DNA of 64,000 bases from Pontederia crassipes. Lineage: Eukaryota > Streptophyta > Magnoliopsida > Commelinales > Pontederiaceae. Made by a program: the position numbers and the translations under genes. The notes beneath the pieces are model-generated. The model was not told the DNA's origin and ran no database searches. It saw only the letters and a list, made by a program, of their open reading frames with translations. Each line of letters begins with the position of its first letter. Within the stretch, counting starts at the first letter, position 1. Location of the stretch: assembly GCA_030549335.1 (NCBI GenBank), contig CM060191.1, forward strand, positions 55,093,447 through 55,157,446. Direction: 5' to 3'. Below, piece after piece: positions 1 through 10,704 of the stretch.

Positions 1-11
1 GCACTTTAAAG

Positions 12-3000
12 ATGGGAAATGGATCTATTTCTCATGTTGTGGGCATGATTAATGTTGTATTGCAAAATGGAAATGAAACTCTCATTACACTTAAATATGT
101 GAAGCATGCTCCTGATATGCATATGAATCTTATCTCTATAGGGAAGCTGGACAGTGAAGGATACTGTAATGTTTCCAGTGATGAAAAATGGAAGCTCATC
201 AAAGGCTCTTTGGTAGTGGCCCGGGGTAAGAAATGTGACAATAATCTCTATGTTATGCAGACATCAATCTTCAGGATTCAATGCATGTGGCAAAAGAAGA
301 AAAGTCCATAGAGTTGTGGCATAGGAGGTTTGGCCACATGAGTGAAAAAGGTTTGCAGTGCTTGCTGAAAAATAATTTGTTTCCAAATGTGAAGAGAGAT
401 AAGTTGGAGAAGTGCAGCCATTGTATGGTAGGAAAGCAAAAAAGGGTTTCTTTCAAAAGCCATCCACCATCAAGAAAAATACAACTATTAGAGTTGGCTC
501 ACTCTAATGTATGTGAACCTTTGAAGACCAGTTCATTGGGTGATGCTCTCTACTTTGTCACCTTCATTGATGATTGCTTCAGGAAGGTGTGCGTGTACAG
601 CTTGAAGAGGAAGGATCAAATTCTTGGTGTCTTCGAGGAGTTTCATGCACTTGTAGAGAGGCAAACTGGCAAGAAATTGAAGTGGGTCCGTAGTGAGAAT
701 GGAGGTGAGTATATTCGTCCTTTTGATCAGTATTGCAGGACTAATGAAATCAGACACCAGAAGACTCCTCCTAAGACTCCTCAGTTGAATGATGTAGTAG
801 AGAGGATGAACAGGACACTAATTGAGAGGGTTGTTTGTATACTGTCAAAAGCAAACTTGCCTACTTCCTTTTGGTGTGAGGCATTGTATAGAGCTGCCCA
901 TGTAGTGAATTTGTCTCCATATGTCATCTTGGATGGTGATGTTCCAGACAAGATTTAATTTGAAAAAGATGTCTCCTATGACCATTTGCGTGTTTTTAGT
1001 TGCTTGCAAAGCTTTTATTCATGTGCCTAAGGATGAAAGGTCAAAGCTGGAATCAAGAAGCAGACAGTGTGTTTTTTATGACTTTGATGAGTTTGGATAC
1101 AGGTTGTATGATCTAGTTGAGAAGAAGTTTGTGAGGAGTAGAGATGTGGATCGGACGATTGAGGATATCTAAACAGATCAGTCTCAGGATAGTTGCAACC
1201 CAGTTGATGTGGATCCTGCACTTTTGCAGCATGGTTAAGATGTAATTCTTGATGACACACAAGTTGGCACACCAAGTTAAGGAGAAGAGAAAGTTACACC
1301 TGACCCCCTACTGATAATAGTGATGACGATGTTCAGCAGGAGGCTAGCACATCATATGTTGTGCCTCAGCGCAGGTCCACGAGGGAGAAGCGTCCATCCA
1401 CCAAGTATCCTATACATGATTACGTTTTATTGACTGATAGTGGTGAGCCTAAATGTCTTGCAGAGACTCTGAAGGACACACAGAAGGATAGGTGGACTAA
1501 GGCTATGGAGGAGGAGATGCAATCTCTTTATGACAACCAAACCTTTGAGCTTGTGAATTTGCCTAAAGAAAAAAAAGCCTTGAGAAACAGGTGGGTTTTT
1601 AGAGTCAAGCATTGTGAGAACTCTTCTAACCCAATGCACAAAGCTAGATTGGTTGTGAAGGGTTATAGCCAGAGGAAGGAGATTGATTATTATAAAATTT
1701 TCTCTCCTATGGTAAAGATGTCTTCAATTAGAGTGGTTCTTAGTTTAGGTACTAGTCTGGACTTAGAGGTTGAGCAGATGAATGTGAAGATAGCCTTCTT
1801 GCATGGTGATCTTGAGGAGGAGATCTATATGAAATAGTCAGAAGGTTTTGTGGATAAGGGAAAAGAGGATTATATTTGCATGTTGAAGAGCTTGTATGGC
1901 CTGAAATAAGCTCCTAGACAGTGGTACATGAAGTTGGAGTAATTTATGTTGGAGCAGGGCTACACCATGATTACTTCAGATCATTGTGTTTTTGTGAGGA
2001 GATTCTTAGGTGATGATTTTATCATTTTTCTTAATGACATATTGATAGTTGGTAGAAACACTGAGAATTTCAAGTTTGAAGGAAGAGTTGAACAAATCCT
2101 TTGCTATGAAGGATTTGGGGCCTGCAAAAGAGATTTTAGGTATGAAATCTCACAAGACAGAAAAGCAAGGAAACTGTGGTTGACTCAAGAGAAGTACATA
2201 AAGAAGGTGCTTGAGAGATTCAACATGAAGAATGCCAAGTCTGTGAGTAAACCTCTTGGACCACACCATAAGTTGAGCAAGAACCAGCGTCTAAAATTAG
2301 CAAAGGACAACAAGGACATGGAGATGATTCCATATGCATTGGGAGCCTTATGTATTCTATGATATGTACTAGGCCAGATATTGCTCATTCTGTTGGAGTT
2401 ATTAGCAAGTTTGCATCTAATTCAAGAAAGGAGCATTGGAATGCTGTGACGTGGATTTTGAGGTATCTCCATGATAGAAGTGATCGATGTATTTGTTTTG
2501 GCAATGAAAAATTAGAACTAGTTAGCTATACAAATTCTGATATGGTAGGTGATGTGGACAATAGTATAAGATCTCAAAGGGCACCAGGGGGGATGAATTG
2601 GTGTTTAATAAAAAATGTCGATTTCACAAAAACTGTCGCAGAAGTTTAAAATTGATTCTTAAAATATTTTTAAATTAATACAATTTAGATCATAAACACA
2701 ATATGAGAGGGGGAGAGAGAATTCAAACACAATGATCCGGGTGGTTGTTGACGAGGTTCGGTCACACTTTGACCTACATTCCCGTTCCGACTTCTTGACC
2801 TCGAGACTGTCGGAGATTCCACTAAGCACTTCCTTTGTTCCAAATGGGGCAAGGAAGAAAGCCCTTTAGACAAAACCTTTTCTCTGTCAAGGCAAACCTC
2901 TCATCATAGGAAGCTAATCTTTTCTCTCGCTTAAGAGATAAGATTTGAAACTTCTTTCACACAGGAGATCTCACAATCTTTCTGAAAAATTATTTCTCTC

Positions 3001-4190
3001 TTTTACAATAGAACACACACAAAAAGAAAATAGAGAAAGAAAGAAAGCTCCAAATGATAACTTTTAAGGAAAAAGATCTTCTTTTGATTTCTTGAAGTTT
3101 TGCTTCAATGCTTGGATGGGTACCTTTGCTTCTGCTTTGACACTCCTTTTATAAGCTTCAGTATGTAAAAATTTCGTCTAAAATTTATTCCACATTTTTT
3201 CATTGAAATATAGTCATTACTATTCATTCCAGTAGTGGACTAGTCGACCTAGTTGACCGGTCTATATGACCATTGCGCTGATTTTGTTCATTGACCACAA
3301 CTGGTCGGTCAACCTGTATCATCTCGACGTCGACCGGTATAGTCTCGTCGTTGAACATGGGTAATGCATGCATTGATCGATCGACCGGTGCCTCGATCGG
3401 TAAGTTAATCGGTATCGTCTCGACGTCGTTCGGAGTAGCTCATGTATTTATCGGTCGACCGGTATCTCCAGATTGGTCGACAAGTGTTATCTCGATCGGC
3501 TATCATTGTGTGAATTGGTTGGTTGACCGCCCTTCACTATTTTGATCATAACTTTTTGCACAGTTATCCAAATTAGATAATCTTGGATTCTATGGATAGC
3601 TAACAAGGCTCTCTATAATTGATATGCATCATTCATCCATAATATAATAGGATCATAGTCAATTATTTAATTAAAGTGTAGTGCATAAAGTTGTCCTTTT
3701 TTCTTTAAACTTTTTTAACATTTAGCTTTAATCATTCGAGATTTATATCATTAAAATATAATTTTATATGGCATTAAAACTTTGACCCAACAACCAGAAG
3801 GTCCATTTCATGTTACTTGGTGTTATTTGCCGGTGGTGCTGCTTCATGGCAATCTAGGCTTCAGAAGTGTGTGGCCTTGTCAACTATTGAAGGTGAATTC
3901 ATTGCAGCTACAAAGGCAAGTAAGGAGCTGTTGTGGATGAAGAAGTTCGTGCAGAAACTTAGCATCATGTAAAATAAGTATGTTTTACATTGTGACAGCC
4001 AGAGCGTAATACATCTTGCAAAGAATTCTACTTTTCATGCAAGATCAAAGCATATCATTAGATTCATGATGCATTGGAGGCAAAGAAGTTTACACTTAAG
4101 AAAGTTCACACCAATGATAATGGTGCCGATATGATGACCAAGACCTTGCCTCGAGTGAAGTTTGAGAGCTGCTACTCCATTGCTAATTTG
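12..4190 (+). pseudogene. Decayed copia gag-pol polyprotein (element 1)
   Basis: Fragments in several frames follow the Tork gag-pol order. About 12-300 is the region between protease and integrase (NLISIGKLDSEGY, LWHRRFGHMSEKGLQCLL). About 480-850 is the integrase core (FVTFIDDCFRK, VRSENGGEY, ERMNRTLIERV). About 1361-2360 is reverse transcriptase (WTKAMEEEMQSL, RARLVVKGYSQ-like, AFLHGDLEEEIYMK). About 2350-2640 is the start of RNase H, which continues after the insertion at 3793-4180 (SRLQKCVALSTIEGEF-like). In-frame stops occur at about 956, 1170, 1835, 1907 and 1940, and there are frame changes between fragments, so no functional polyprotein is made. This is element debris, not a host gene. 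Confidence 0.88.
2565..3792 (-). repeat. LTR-like insertion (solo or truncated LTR) inside copia RNase H
   Basis: The copia RNase H frame stops near 2565 and resumes at about 3793, so this 1.2-kb block is foreign. Its right edge reads CCCAACA, the reverse complement of a typical LTR start (TGTTGGG), which suggests an LTR lying on the minus strand. The left edge (CAAAGGGCACCAGGGGGGA) lacks the partner terminus, so it is truncated or degenerate. No coding capacity was recognised. A dense cluster of GACCGGT/TCGACC-type motifs lies at 3235-3540. The left boundary is approximate. Confidence 0.55.
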
Positions 4191-4224
4191 GAACAATTTC
4201 CACATCGTCGGTGAGGCGGAGATT

Positions 4225-5004
4225 TATTGGGTGGTACCCTTCATGTGGGAATTACACCCATCGCATTGGTGGATTTTTGGTGTTGTGTGTGAGATTATTT
4301 AGCTGAACACATTAGAGACAAAAAGGAGAAAGTGAAAAGAGAATGGATTGTTCCATTCATGAAAAAGGGGCAAAATTGTGCTTATGCTTGAGCTGCTGCC
4401 ATTTTGTCTTTCCCAGCAGAAAAACTAGTTGGAGAAGGAAGTGAGTTGTTGCTGGAATTTAGTTGTTATTTGTGGAGAAGAGAGAAAAAGTGAAGGTTTC
4501 TTCAAGCTCTTAAAATTTCAATTTCCAAAGAATTTGTTGGCACCCATTATAGTGATTCTCTCTTCCACATTTCAGTTTTCATCTTGTTGCTTGGTGTAAG
4601 TCAAAAAGTGCTTGTTGTAAAACATGCTTGTGGAAGAACATTTATCACATTGTGGAGATTTTGGGTTGATCTTAACCCCATGGTTTTTACTCTTGATTTG
4701 AGGGGTTTTTCCACATTTAAATTACTGTGTTCATATGTGATGTTGGATGTATTGAGTTGCATTTTTGTTTAGTGTCATTTATAACAATCCATCTGGTTAT
4801 AGCATAGTGTACGCTTAGACCTTGTTCAAATTATAACATAGTGTACGTCTAGACTATAGTCATTTTTGAACTGTGTAAGGAGTATGCCTAAACTATAGTC
4901 ATTTCTGGAGTGTGCAAGGAGTACACCTACACTATAGTCAATTTGGAGTTCTGAAAGGTCTACGCTTAGATCTTAGTCTTTCACATTTGCGTTTTGGGCG
5001 CAAC
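4225..5004 (+). repeat. 3' LTR of copia element 1 (780 bp)
   Basis: It begins TATTGGGTGGTACC after the purine-rich GGTGAGGCGGAG and ends GGGCGCAACA. It is alignable by eye with the LTR at 9841-10704, including the block around TTGGGTTGATCTTAACCCC and the recurring phrases with GTGTACGCCTAGACTATAGTCATT. That phrase is repeated four to five times in the last 250 bp, forming a degenerate short tandem array shared by all copies of the family. Confidence 0.85.
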
Positions 5005-6399
5005 AAGCCTCTCCAACCAACACCGCCCCAGACACCGGACCGCGCATCAGCATGTTGTGCACGATGTTCTCGCCGACGTTGTAACTGGCAAGGAACACCA
5101 GGCTCTCTTCCGATAGCCACGGCTCCTGCCCGACCCCGTCGGTGGCCTACCGCAACACGTCCCAACAATCATCATAGAGCGTGTCGATCGAGTACTCAGG
5201 GGTGCATCTCGATGGATACGATCGCGATCTGGGCCTTGGCGGCAAGCGAGTTAAGCATGTAATGGGAGAAGATGGTGCCGATGCAGAAGCCGCCCCCATG
5301 GTTATAATCATATATATCATAATATATATATCAATATTTTATTAATAATATTTCTGATAGTTCGAACACAAGCTGCCGGAATCCGGCACCGCCTACACCG
5401 TCGAAACTTCTGATGGCCCAAAATCCGTCAGAAGTTTTTATGGTCGAGATCGTGGGTAATTAAAAAATAACTCTCCCGCTACTTTTTTTCTTCTCCCGCT
5501 TCCTCCTCTCTCTACCCCTATATATCACCTTCTTCCTCTCTCCTTTCTCTACCTCTCTCTAGCTCTTTCCCTCTCTCCTCTCTCTCCCTCACCGGTCGCG
5601 ATGACCTCCATCCCGGACGATGACCCGCCGATGACCCTCTATCTCTCTCCTGGAACGTCACTATATATTTCTTTCGTCACTATATATTTCTTTGTGTCTC
5701 TGTCTCTGTCTCCCTTTGCAGCTCTGTCTTCCTCCTGCTCGCTCGGTCTCCCTCTCCAGCCAGATCTCCCCCTCTCTTGATCTCCCTCTCCGATCGACCG
5801 CCTAGCGGCCGGATCTTGCCGTAGGTGACTGGATCTTGCCGCAGGCAGCGGGCAAATTATTTTTATATTTTTGAAAATTCTTTGCGACGGTTGCGGCCGC
5901 CACTTTTGACGGTTGCGATATTCGACGATTGCGATCGCCAGAACATTTCGACGGTTGCGGTCGTCGGTAATTTTCGACGATTGTGGTCGTCGAACTTTTG
6001 CGACGGCTACAACCATCGGAACGTCCAACGGATTTTTTTGAACCATCGGAAATCATTTTGCGATGCCTTCTTTTTCGACAGATCAGTTTTGTTGATAAAC
6101 CTGTCAGAAACGTCCTTTTCCGATGGTTTCTTTTGATTTTTGGATGGACGAAACAGTCAGAAAACACCATTTTTCTTGTAGTGGGGGACCTTCTTCTTGG
6201 TTGGGCCAACGTGCGGCTGGTAGCGGCAGGCCGCTAAGCCGGTGATCATGTCAATGACTACGTCATTGGATTTGACGCCGGTGGTGGGGTCAACGGAAGG
6301 AGGGACGGTTTCATTACCGGTGAGGCGCTGGACGTGGCCATCCTTGTAGACCACTACGAGCGGGAGGAAGACTTGAGCAACCTCGTTGTTTGGATCCAT
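5005..6399 (-). pseudogene. Broken carboxylesterase copy (paralogue of 33435-34382)
   Basis: The minus strand matches the intact esterase in two blocks. 6184-6399 holds the N-terminus, with ATG at 6399 (MDPNNEVAQVFLPLVVVYKD) through PHVGPTKKK. 5016-5300 matches the middle (roughly the oxyanion-hole region to past GDSAGG) but with frameshifts and substitutions. The HGGGF segment is lost, and a truncated CACTA element sits exactly there (5302-6183). The 3' third is missing because copia element 1 joins at 5005. Its promoter is displaced to 9086-9240 by an LTR element. It cannot encode an esterase. The duplication is recent enough that the start region is still nearly identical to the functional gene. 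Confidence 0.9.
5302..6183. mobile_element. Truncated CACTA (En/Spm) transposon
   Basis: The right end is canonical: it finishes TTTTTCTTGTAGTG at 6183, the inverse of CACTACAAGAAAA. The last 350 bp closely match the right end of the complete element at 14469-15892, sharing for example CCATCGGAAATCATTTTGCGATGCC. Subterminal GACGG/CCGTC motifs are frequent. The left terminus is absent: homology starts at the internal AT-rich ATAATCATATATATCATAATA block, which joins esterase DNA directly. It is non-coding. A CT-rich tract covers about 5470-5800. Confidence 0.85.
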
Positions 6400-6430
6400 A
6401 AAGAGTGATCGATCAAATTAAGGCATGAAT

Positions 6431-6846
6431 TGTTAGAATTCAGCACCGACATAGAACCTTCTAGCTAATTTACCTTGGCTAAAGTAATGTAGAAACTATG
6501 AGAAAAAATCATCATCTTGAGTACATGGTTTACCTTTAATCCTGTGGGTATTATGGCCTATAAATAATCATCAAAGGCTGGCGATTTGAAGCAAGAGAAG
6601 AAGTGTCGTGAGTGAGGTGTACGTGAGAATAGATTGTTGAGTGCATTATCTTTTGAGTTCAAGAGAGAAAATCTGAGAGTTTGAGTGTAGAAGGTCTTAG
6701 GTAGCTGATAGGGAGTTTTTTGGAGTGAGTACGTGAGGAGTAGGGTGTAGTAGAGTGTGTGCACTTGTATGAAAAGTTGTGTACTATCTTTCTATGTAAT
6801 ATTAGCTTTTTGTTATCAGCTATTTGGTTTAGCTAAATTCTCTACA
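6431..6846 (+). repeat. 5' LTR of gag-only element (416 bp)
   Basis: TGTTAGAATTCAGCACCGAC to CTAAATTCTCTACA. It contains a TATA-like box (GGCCTATAAATAATC, about 6551-6565), the probable start of element transcription. It differs from the 3' LTR by a small number of substitutions and a few short indels. Confidence 0.9.
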
Positions 6847-7145
6847 AGTGGGTGGGCCCGTGGGGAGACTCTATCAGCTCGAGGTCTTGGAAGATCAAGT
6901 TATGCGGAGACATCGATTCGAGAACACGCGATGAGGAGGTTCTGTGCACAGGTATTGTGAGAAGTTATGCAAGATTAAGGTATGTGGAGACTCTGCCAGT
7001 TTGAAGTCATGTAAAATCAAGACACAAGGAGGTTATGTCGGTGTACAATCTGGGATTTTGAAATGTTCGAGTCCGGGACTACACTTACTTGGTTGATTGC
7101 GGGGCATTCAACAAGTCACCATGGTGGATATTTTCGATATGATAG

Positions 7146-8465
7146 GTGGAGTCAGAAAAATTAAATAATCAAAACTATAGTTACTGGAAAATCTACTTAG
7201 AATCTTACTTGCAAGGACAAGATTTATGGGATATTGCTGGTGGGGCTGAAACAATGATGCATGTCGATGCTGAAGCACGGAAGAAGTGGCGCATCAAGGT
7301 AAACAAGGATATGTTCCTTCTCAAGACGATGATAGAGGAGGAGTTGCTGAAGCACATTAAAGATGCCGACACCTAAGGCTGCATGGAATGCGCTTGCTGC
7401 ACTATTCTCCAGGAAGAATGACACTCGACTTTAATTGTTGGAGAATCAACTTATCACGGTATCGCGGGGGCCATATAATGATTAGCCAATATTTTATGAA
7501 GATAAAGTCTATCTGCCATGAAATATCTATCTTGATTCTAAAGTTAATGATACTACAATGAGACAAATTATTATTCACAGCTTGAGACCTAAATATAGTG
7601 GACTTATAGTTGCCATCCAAGGTTGGCCTACTCAACCAACCTTGTTAGAATTAGAAAATTATTTGCTAATAAGGAAGAGCTGGCTAAACAAATGGATGGA
7701 GTTTCAATCAAGAGTGAAGAGGAAACACTCTTCTGCTCCAAAAGAAAAGGGCGATCACAAGGATGTCTGCAATGCTGGCAGAGGCGTGGACGAGATAGAA
7801 GTCCACAACAATGGGAGCTAACGAAGAGTCGGACAAGGACGAGCAAGAGAAGAGATCTTGTCGACAACAAGGTCGCTGCTATAATTACGACAAGAAGGAA
7901 GAGAAAGAGAAGAGATCTCGACGATAAGAAGGTTGTTGCTACAATTACGGTAAGAACGGTCACTTTGCTCGTGACTATCAACATAAGCACGAAGAAGGAA
8001 ATGCTGCAACTCCTTGAACGAGAACGAGATTTCGAAGAATCGATAGAATTTGCAATGTGCAACATTGAGGAAGCTCAAGTTGGGTACGACAATGAAGAAG
8101 AACGACAAGAACTTTTGCCTACAAAAGAAGGTTTTGAAGAAGAGTTTGACTGCGCACATAAAGCATATCAAGATAACCTCCATAAGACGGAAGTGATGTC
8201 AAGGGAGGAGCTCAAAGAAGAGAATGACGAAAAGAATCAAGCAATCAAAAAATTCTTAGAAGTGTCAGCTGATGAAGAACATGATTCAGAGATGCAAAGG
8301 TTTCGTGAATGTGTGCTAAAAGATTATCAATTCAAAGAATTAGGAGAAGAGGCTTCACCAGTAAGAAGGAGCATAAATCAAATGAATGCAACTCCAAGGT
8401 ATGACGACTTAGCTCTCAAGACTTTACGAGGATTTGATGCATCTTATAAAGACAACATAAGCTAG
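7146..8465 (+). pseudogene. gag-like coding region of the non-autonomous LTR element
   Basis: The first block (7146-7376) reads MESEKLNNQNYSYWKIYLES, typical of the copia gag N-terminus (SW.Y W.. M-type motif). Further blocks in other frames follow (RQIIIHSLRPKYSGLIVAIQ at 7561). A zinc-knuckle-like CYNYGKNGHFARDY at about 7945-7985 has two CCHC cysteines replaced by tyrosine. The last 500 bp (to 8465) is very rich in E, K and D, with heptad-like spacing suggesting coiled coil. Frame changes near 7376, 7440 and 7820 show decay. No pol domain follows before the 3' LTR. Confidence 0.7.
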
Positions 8466-8662
8466 AAGAAAATGCAGATTTACTTTTATATGAACTGGCG
8501 CACAAGGAGAAGAATATTAGAGATTGCTCGATTGGAAGGTACATAAATGAATTTAATACTCGAGAATTCTGTCGTAAGAATGGGCCTAACTTTGGAAGAA
8601 TGGCAAGCAAGATCACTTGACGCAATAGATAAACATGAAAAGGAGTCAGTGCTGAGGGGGAG

Positions 8663-9085
8663 TGTTAGAATTCAGCACCGACATAGAACCTTCTAGCTAA
8701 TTTACCTTGGCTAAAGTAATGTAAAAACTATGAATAAAAACCATCATCTTGATTAGATGGTTTACCTTCTATCCTGTTGGTGTTATGGCCTATAAATAAT
8801 CATCAAAAGCTGGCCATTTGAACCAAGAGAAGAAGTATAGTGAGTGAGGTGCACGTGAGATCAATCAGCAGAGTGTTGAGTGCATTATCTTTTGAGTTCA
8901 AGAGGGAAAATGTGAGAGTTTGAGTGTAGAAGGTCATAGGTAGCTGATAGGGAGCTTTTTGGAGTGAGTACGTGAGGAGTAGGGTGTAGTAGAGTGTGTG
9001 CAGTTGTATGAAAAGTTGTGTACTATCTTTCTTTGTAATATTAGCTTTTCGTTAAGAGTTATTTGGTTTAGCTAAATTCTCTACA
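8663..9085 (+). repeat. 3' LTR of gag-only element (423 bp)
   Basis: It starts TGTTAGAATTC immediately after GAGGGGGAG and ends TCTCTACA, followed by TGGAT. It is nearly identical to 6431-6846, with a TATA-like GCCTATAAATAATC at about 8790. The high LTR-LTR identity points to a relatively recent insertion. Confidence 0.9.
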
Positions 9086-9240
9086 TGGATTTGGTTTGCG
9101 TTGCATTGTATAATACGCGAGAGAGAGGTATGCAAAGTCCCGAGCTTTTTATAGTAAAAGTTTATTAAAGTTATTCAAGTAAATATGTAATTAAAAGATT
9201 ACAAGGAGAATTTGAAAGAAACTAAAAGTACAAGAAAAAA
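9086..9240 (-). promoter_or_regulatory. Displaced promoter/5' flank of the broken esterase copy
   Basis: This block matches 34405-34560 upstream of the intact esterase almost base for base, including GGTTTGCGTTGC, CGAGAGAGAGGTATGC and the minus-strand TATA box (CTATAAAAAG, about 9147-9156). The 2655-bp LTR element separates it from the pseudogene start at 6399. The match ends near 9240, which is the visible limit of the duplicated segment. Confidence 0.82.
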
Positions 9241-9840
9241 TAACAGTTTTCTTCATTTCAGCTCTTGGTATCTTGTAGCTTAAAAGATGTTAAGATCCTT
9301 ATTCATTATTACACGCTCAAACGTGTCTAGTAGAACTGAACAACAGACATATAATAAACAAGGAAAAATAAATCTCTAAGATGGACTGAACTCTATTACT
9401 GAAACCTCTAATCATGTCTCCAAAAGTAAAATTCCCAATATGTTTTCATTGAGATGCCTGCCTAGAAAAGTTGGCATAAGGTAAATTTCGTTGAAAACTT
9501 CAGCTTCTTGTTTTGGTGAGTACTTTGATACTCAGTGATATAAATCCGACCAATCCGATCAGTTCATATAATATGAGAAAAGAAATCACAATTACAAAGA
9601 GAAAACAACAGAACTAAATGAGTAAAATATCATAACTTCAACTAATTAAATTAGAATCAGCATGATGAAAAAAATAAGAGTATAGGAACGATTTTAGGAA
9701 ATCAAACAAAATAGTTCCCAAAGCTCATGGAACTGCAATAGTTTTTTTTATCATGCATATAATGCAAAATAAGTCATTCTCTTGCAAAATACTTGGGTGT
9801 TGGATATATTTCAACTTGGGCTCGGCCTTAGTTTTATATT
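9241..9840. other. Intergenic, no gene seen
   Basis: AT-rich DNA between the displaced esterase promoter and the second copia element. No open reading frame, structural RNA or recognisable repeat was found. The last five bases (ATATT, 9836-9840) are the left target-site duplication of the copia element. Confidence 0.6.
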
Positions 9841-10704
9841 TGTTGGGTGGTCCCTCCACGTGGGAACTTCACCCATATTCATAGATTTAGTGTTGTGTGT
9901 GAGAGTTTGTGTAGTTGAACACAAAAGGGGAAAGCAAAAGAAGTAGATGGTTCCATTTGTGAGAGTACTTTGGTCATTTTTTTTGTTCCTGTCATCTTCT
10001 TTCCCATTCCAGAAAAATAGGGTTCTTCATCACCATTTTGTGAGTTATCATTGTTGTCAATTGGAGAAACAAGAGTCAATTGTCACTGCCTTTTGCTAGT
10101 TCTTGGTGGAGAAGAAGAGAGGAGAAGGAAGGCTTAGTGTTTCTTCGAAGTTGTCACATTTAAGTCTTCAAAAGAACTCATTTGACACTTCATTATGGCG
10201 ATTTTTTCTTTCACATTTCAGCTTATCTTGTTGCTATGGTGTAAATGAAAGGTTTCTTGTTGCAAAGCTTATTTGTGGGAGAACTCTTTTTATATAGTGG
10301 AGATTTTGGATTGATCACAACACTGTGGTTTTTTACCCTTGATTTGAGGGATTTTTCCACGTTAAAATGATTTTCACCATTGTAATCTTGTTCTTGTGCA
10401 AGTGATAACATTCCATATGTATACAATGTAGTGTCCGCCTAAACCTTGTTTAAATTTTAGTTGTGCACAATGTAACCTGGACTATAGTCATTTTTGGATA
10501 GTGCATAGTGTACGCCTAAATTATAATCATTTGTGGACGATGCAAGGTGTGCGCTTAGATCTTGGTCATTTGTGGACAGTGCAAAGAGTGGGCCTAGACT
10601 ATGGTCATTTGTTAATAGTACAAAGTGTATGCCTAGAGCTTAGTCAGTTCTGAAAAGTCTGTGCCTAGATCTAAGTCTTCTGCATTTATGCTTTGGACCC
10701 AACA
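9841..10704 (+). repeat. 5' LTR of copia element 2 (864 bp)
   Basis: TGTTGGGTGGTCCCTCCACG to TTTGGACCCAACA, with short inverted ends TGTTGGG/CCCAACA. The 3' portion contains several degenerate copies of a phrase like GTGTACGCCTAGACTATAGTC, also present in the LTRs at 4225 and 17346. No canonical methionine-tRNA primer site follows; the bases after 10704 read AATCTGATGTCAAAG. Confidence 0.9.

Larger units (their letters stand above)
1..5004 (+). mobile_element. Ty1/copia (Tork/TNT1-like) retrotransposon, 5' part outside window
   Basis: Plus-strand copia order is visible: end of protease and pre-integrase, integrase, reverse transcriptase and RNase H, then a purine tract and a 3' LTR at 4225-5004. 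The element is interrupted at about 2565-3792 by an LTR-like insertion, after which RNase H coding resumes. The LTR starts TATTGGG and ends CAACA, matching the 5' LTR of the second copia element at 9841, so both belong to one family. It abuts esterase-derived DNA at 5005, so it inserted into the esterase copy. The 5' LTR, gag and target-site duplication lie outside the window. Confidence 0.88.
6431..9085 (+). mobile_element. Complete non-autonomous copia-type LTR element, gag only (2655 bp)
   Basis: Two matching LTRs (6431-6846 and 8663-9085) begin TGTTAGAATTC and end TCTCTACA. They flank 1.8 kb with a gag-like region and no protease, integrase, reverse transcriptase or RNase H. A polypurine tract (GCTGAGGGGGAG) directly precedes the 3' LTR. 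The flanks are TGAAT and TGGAT, a 5-bp target duplication with one change. The intact esterase upstream region reads ...GGCGTGGATTTGG, which confirms the empty-site sequence. It lies in the 5' flank of the broken esterase copy, between start codon and promoter. Confidence 0.9.

Noticed and set aside
6157-6399. 80-residue esterase-like frame as a small gene
   Set aside because: It is only the N-terminal piece of the broken esterase copy, without catalytic residues and separated from its promoter.
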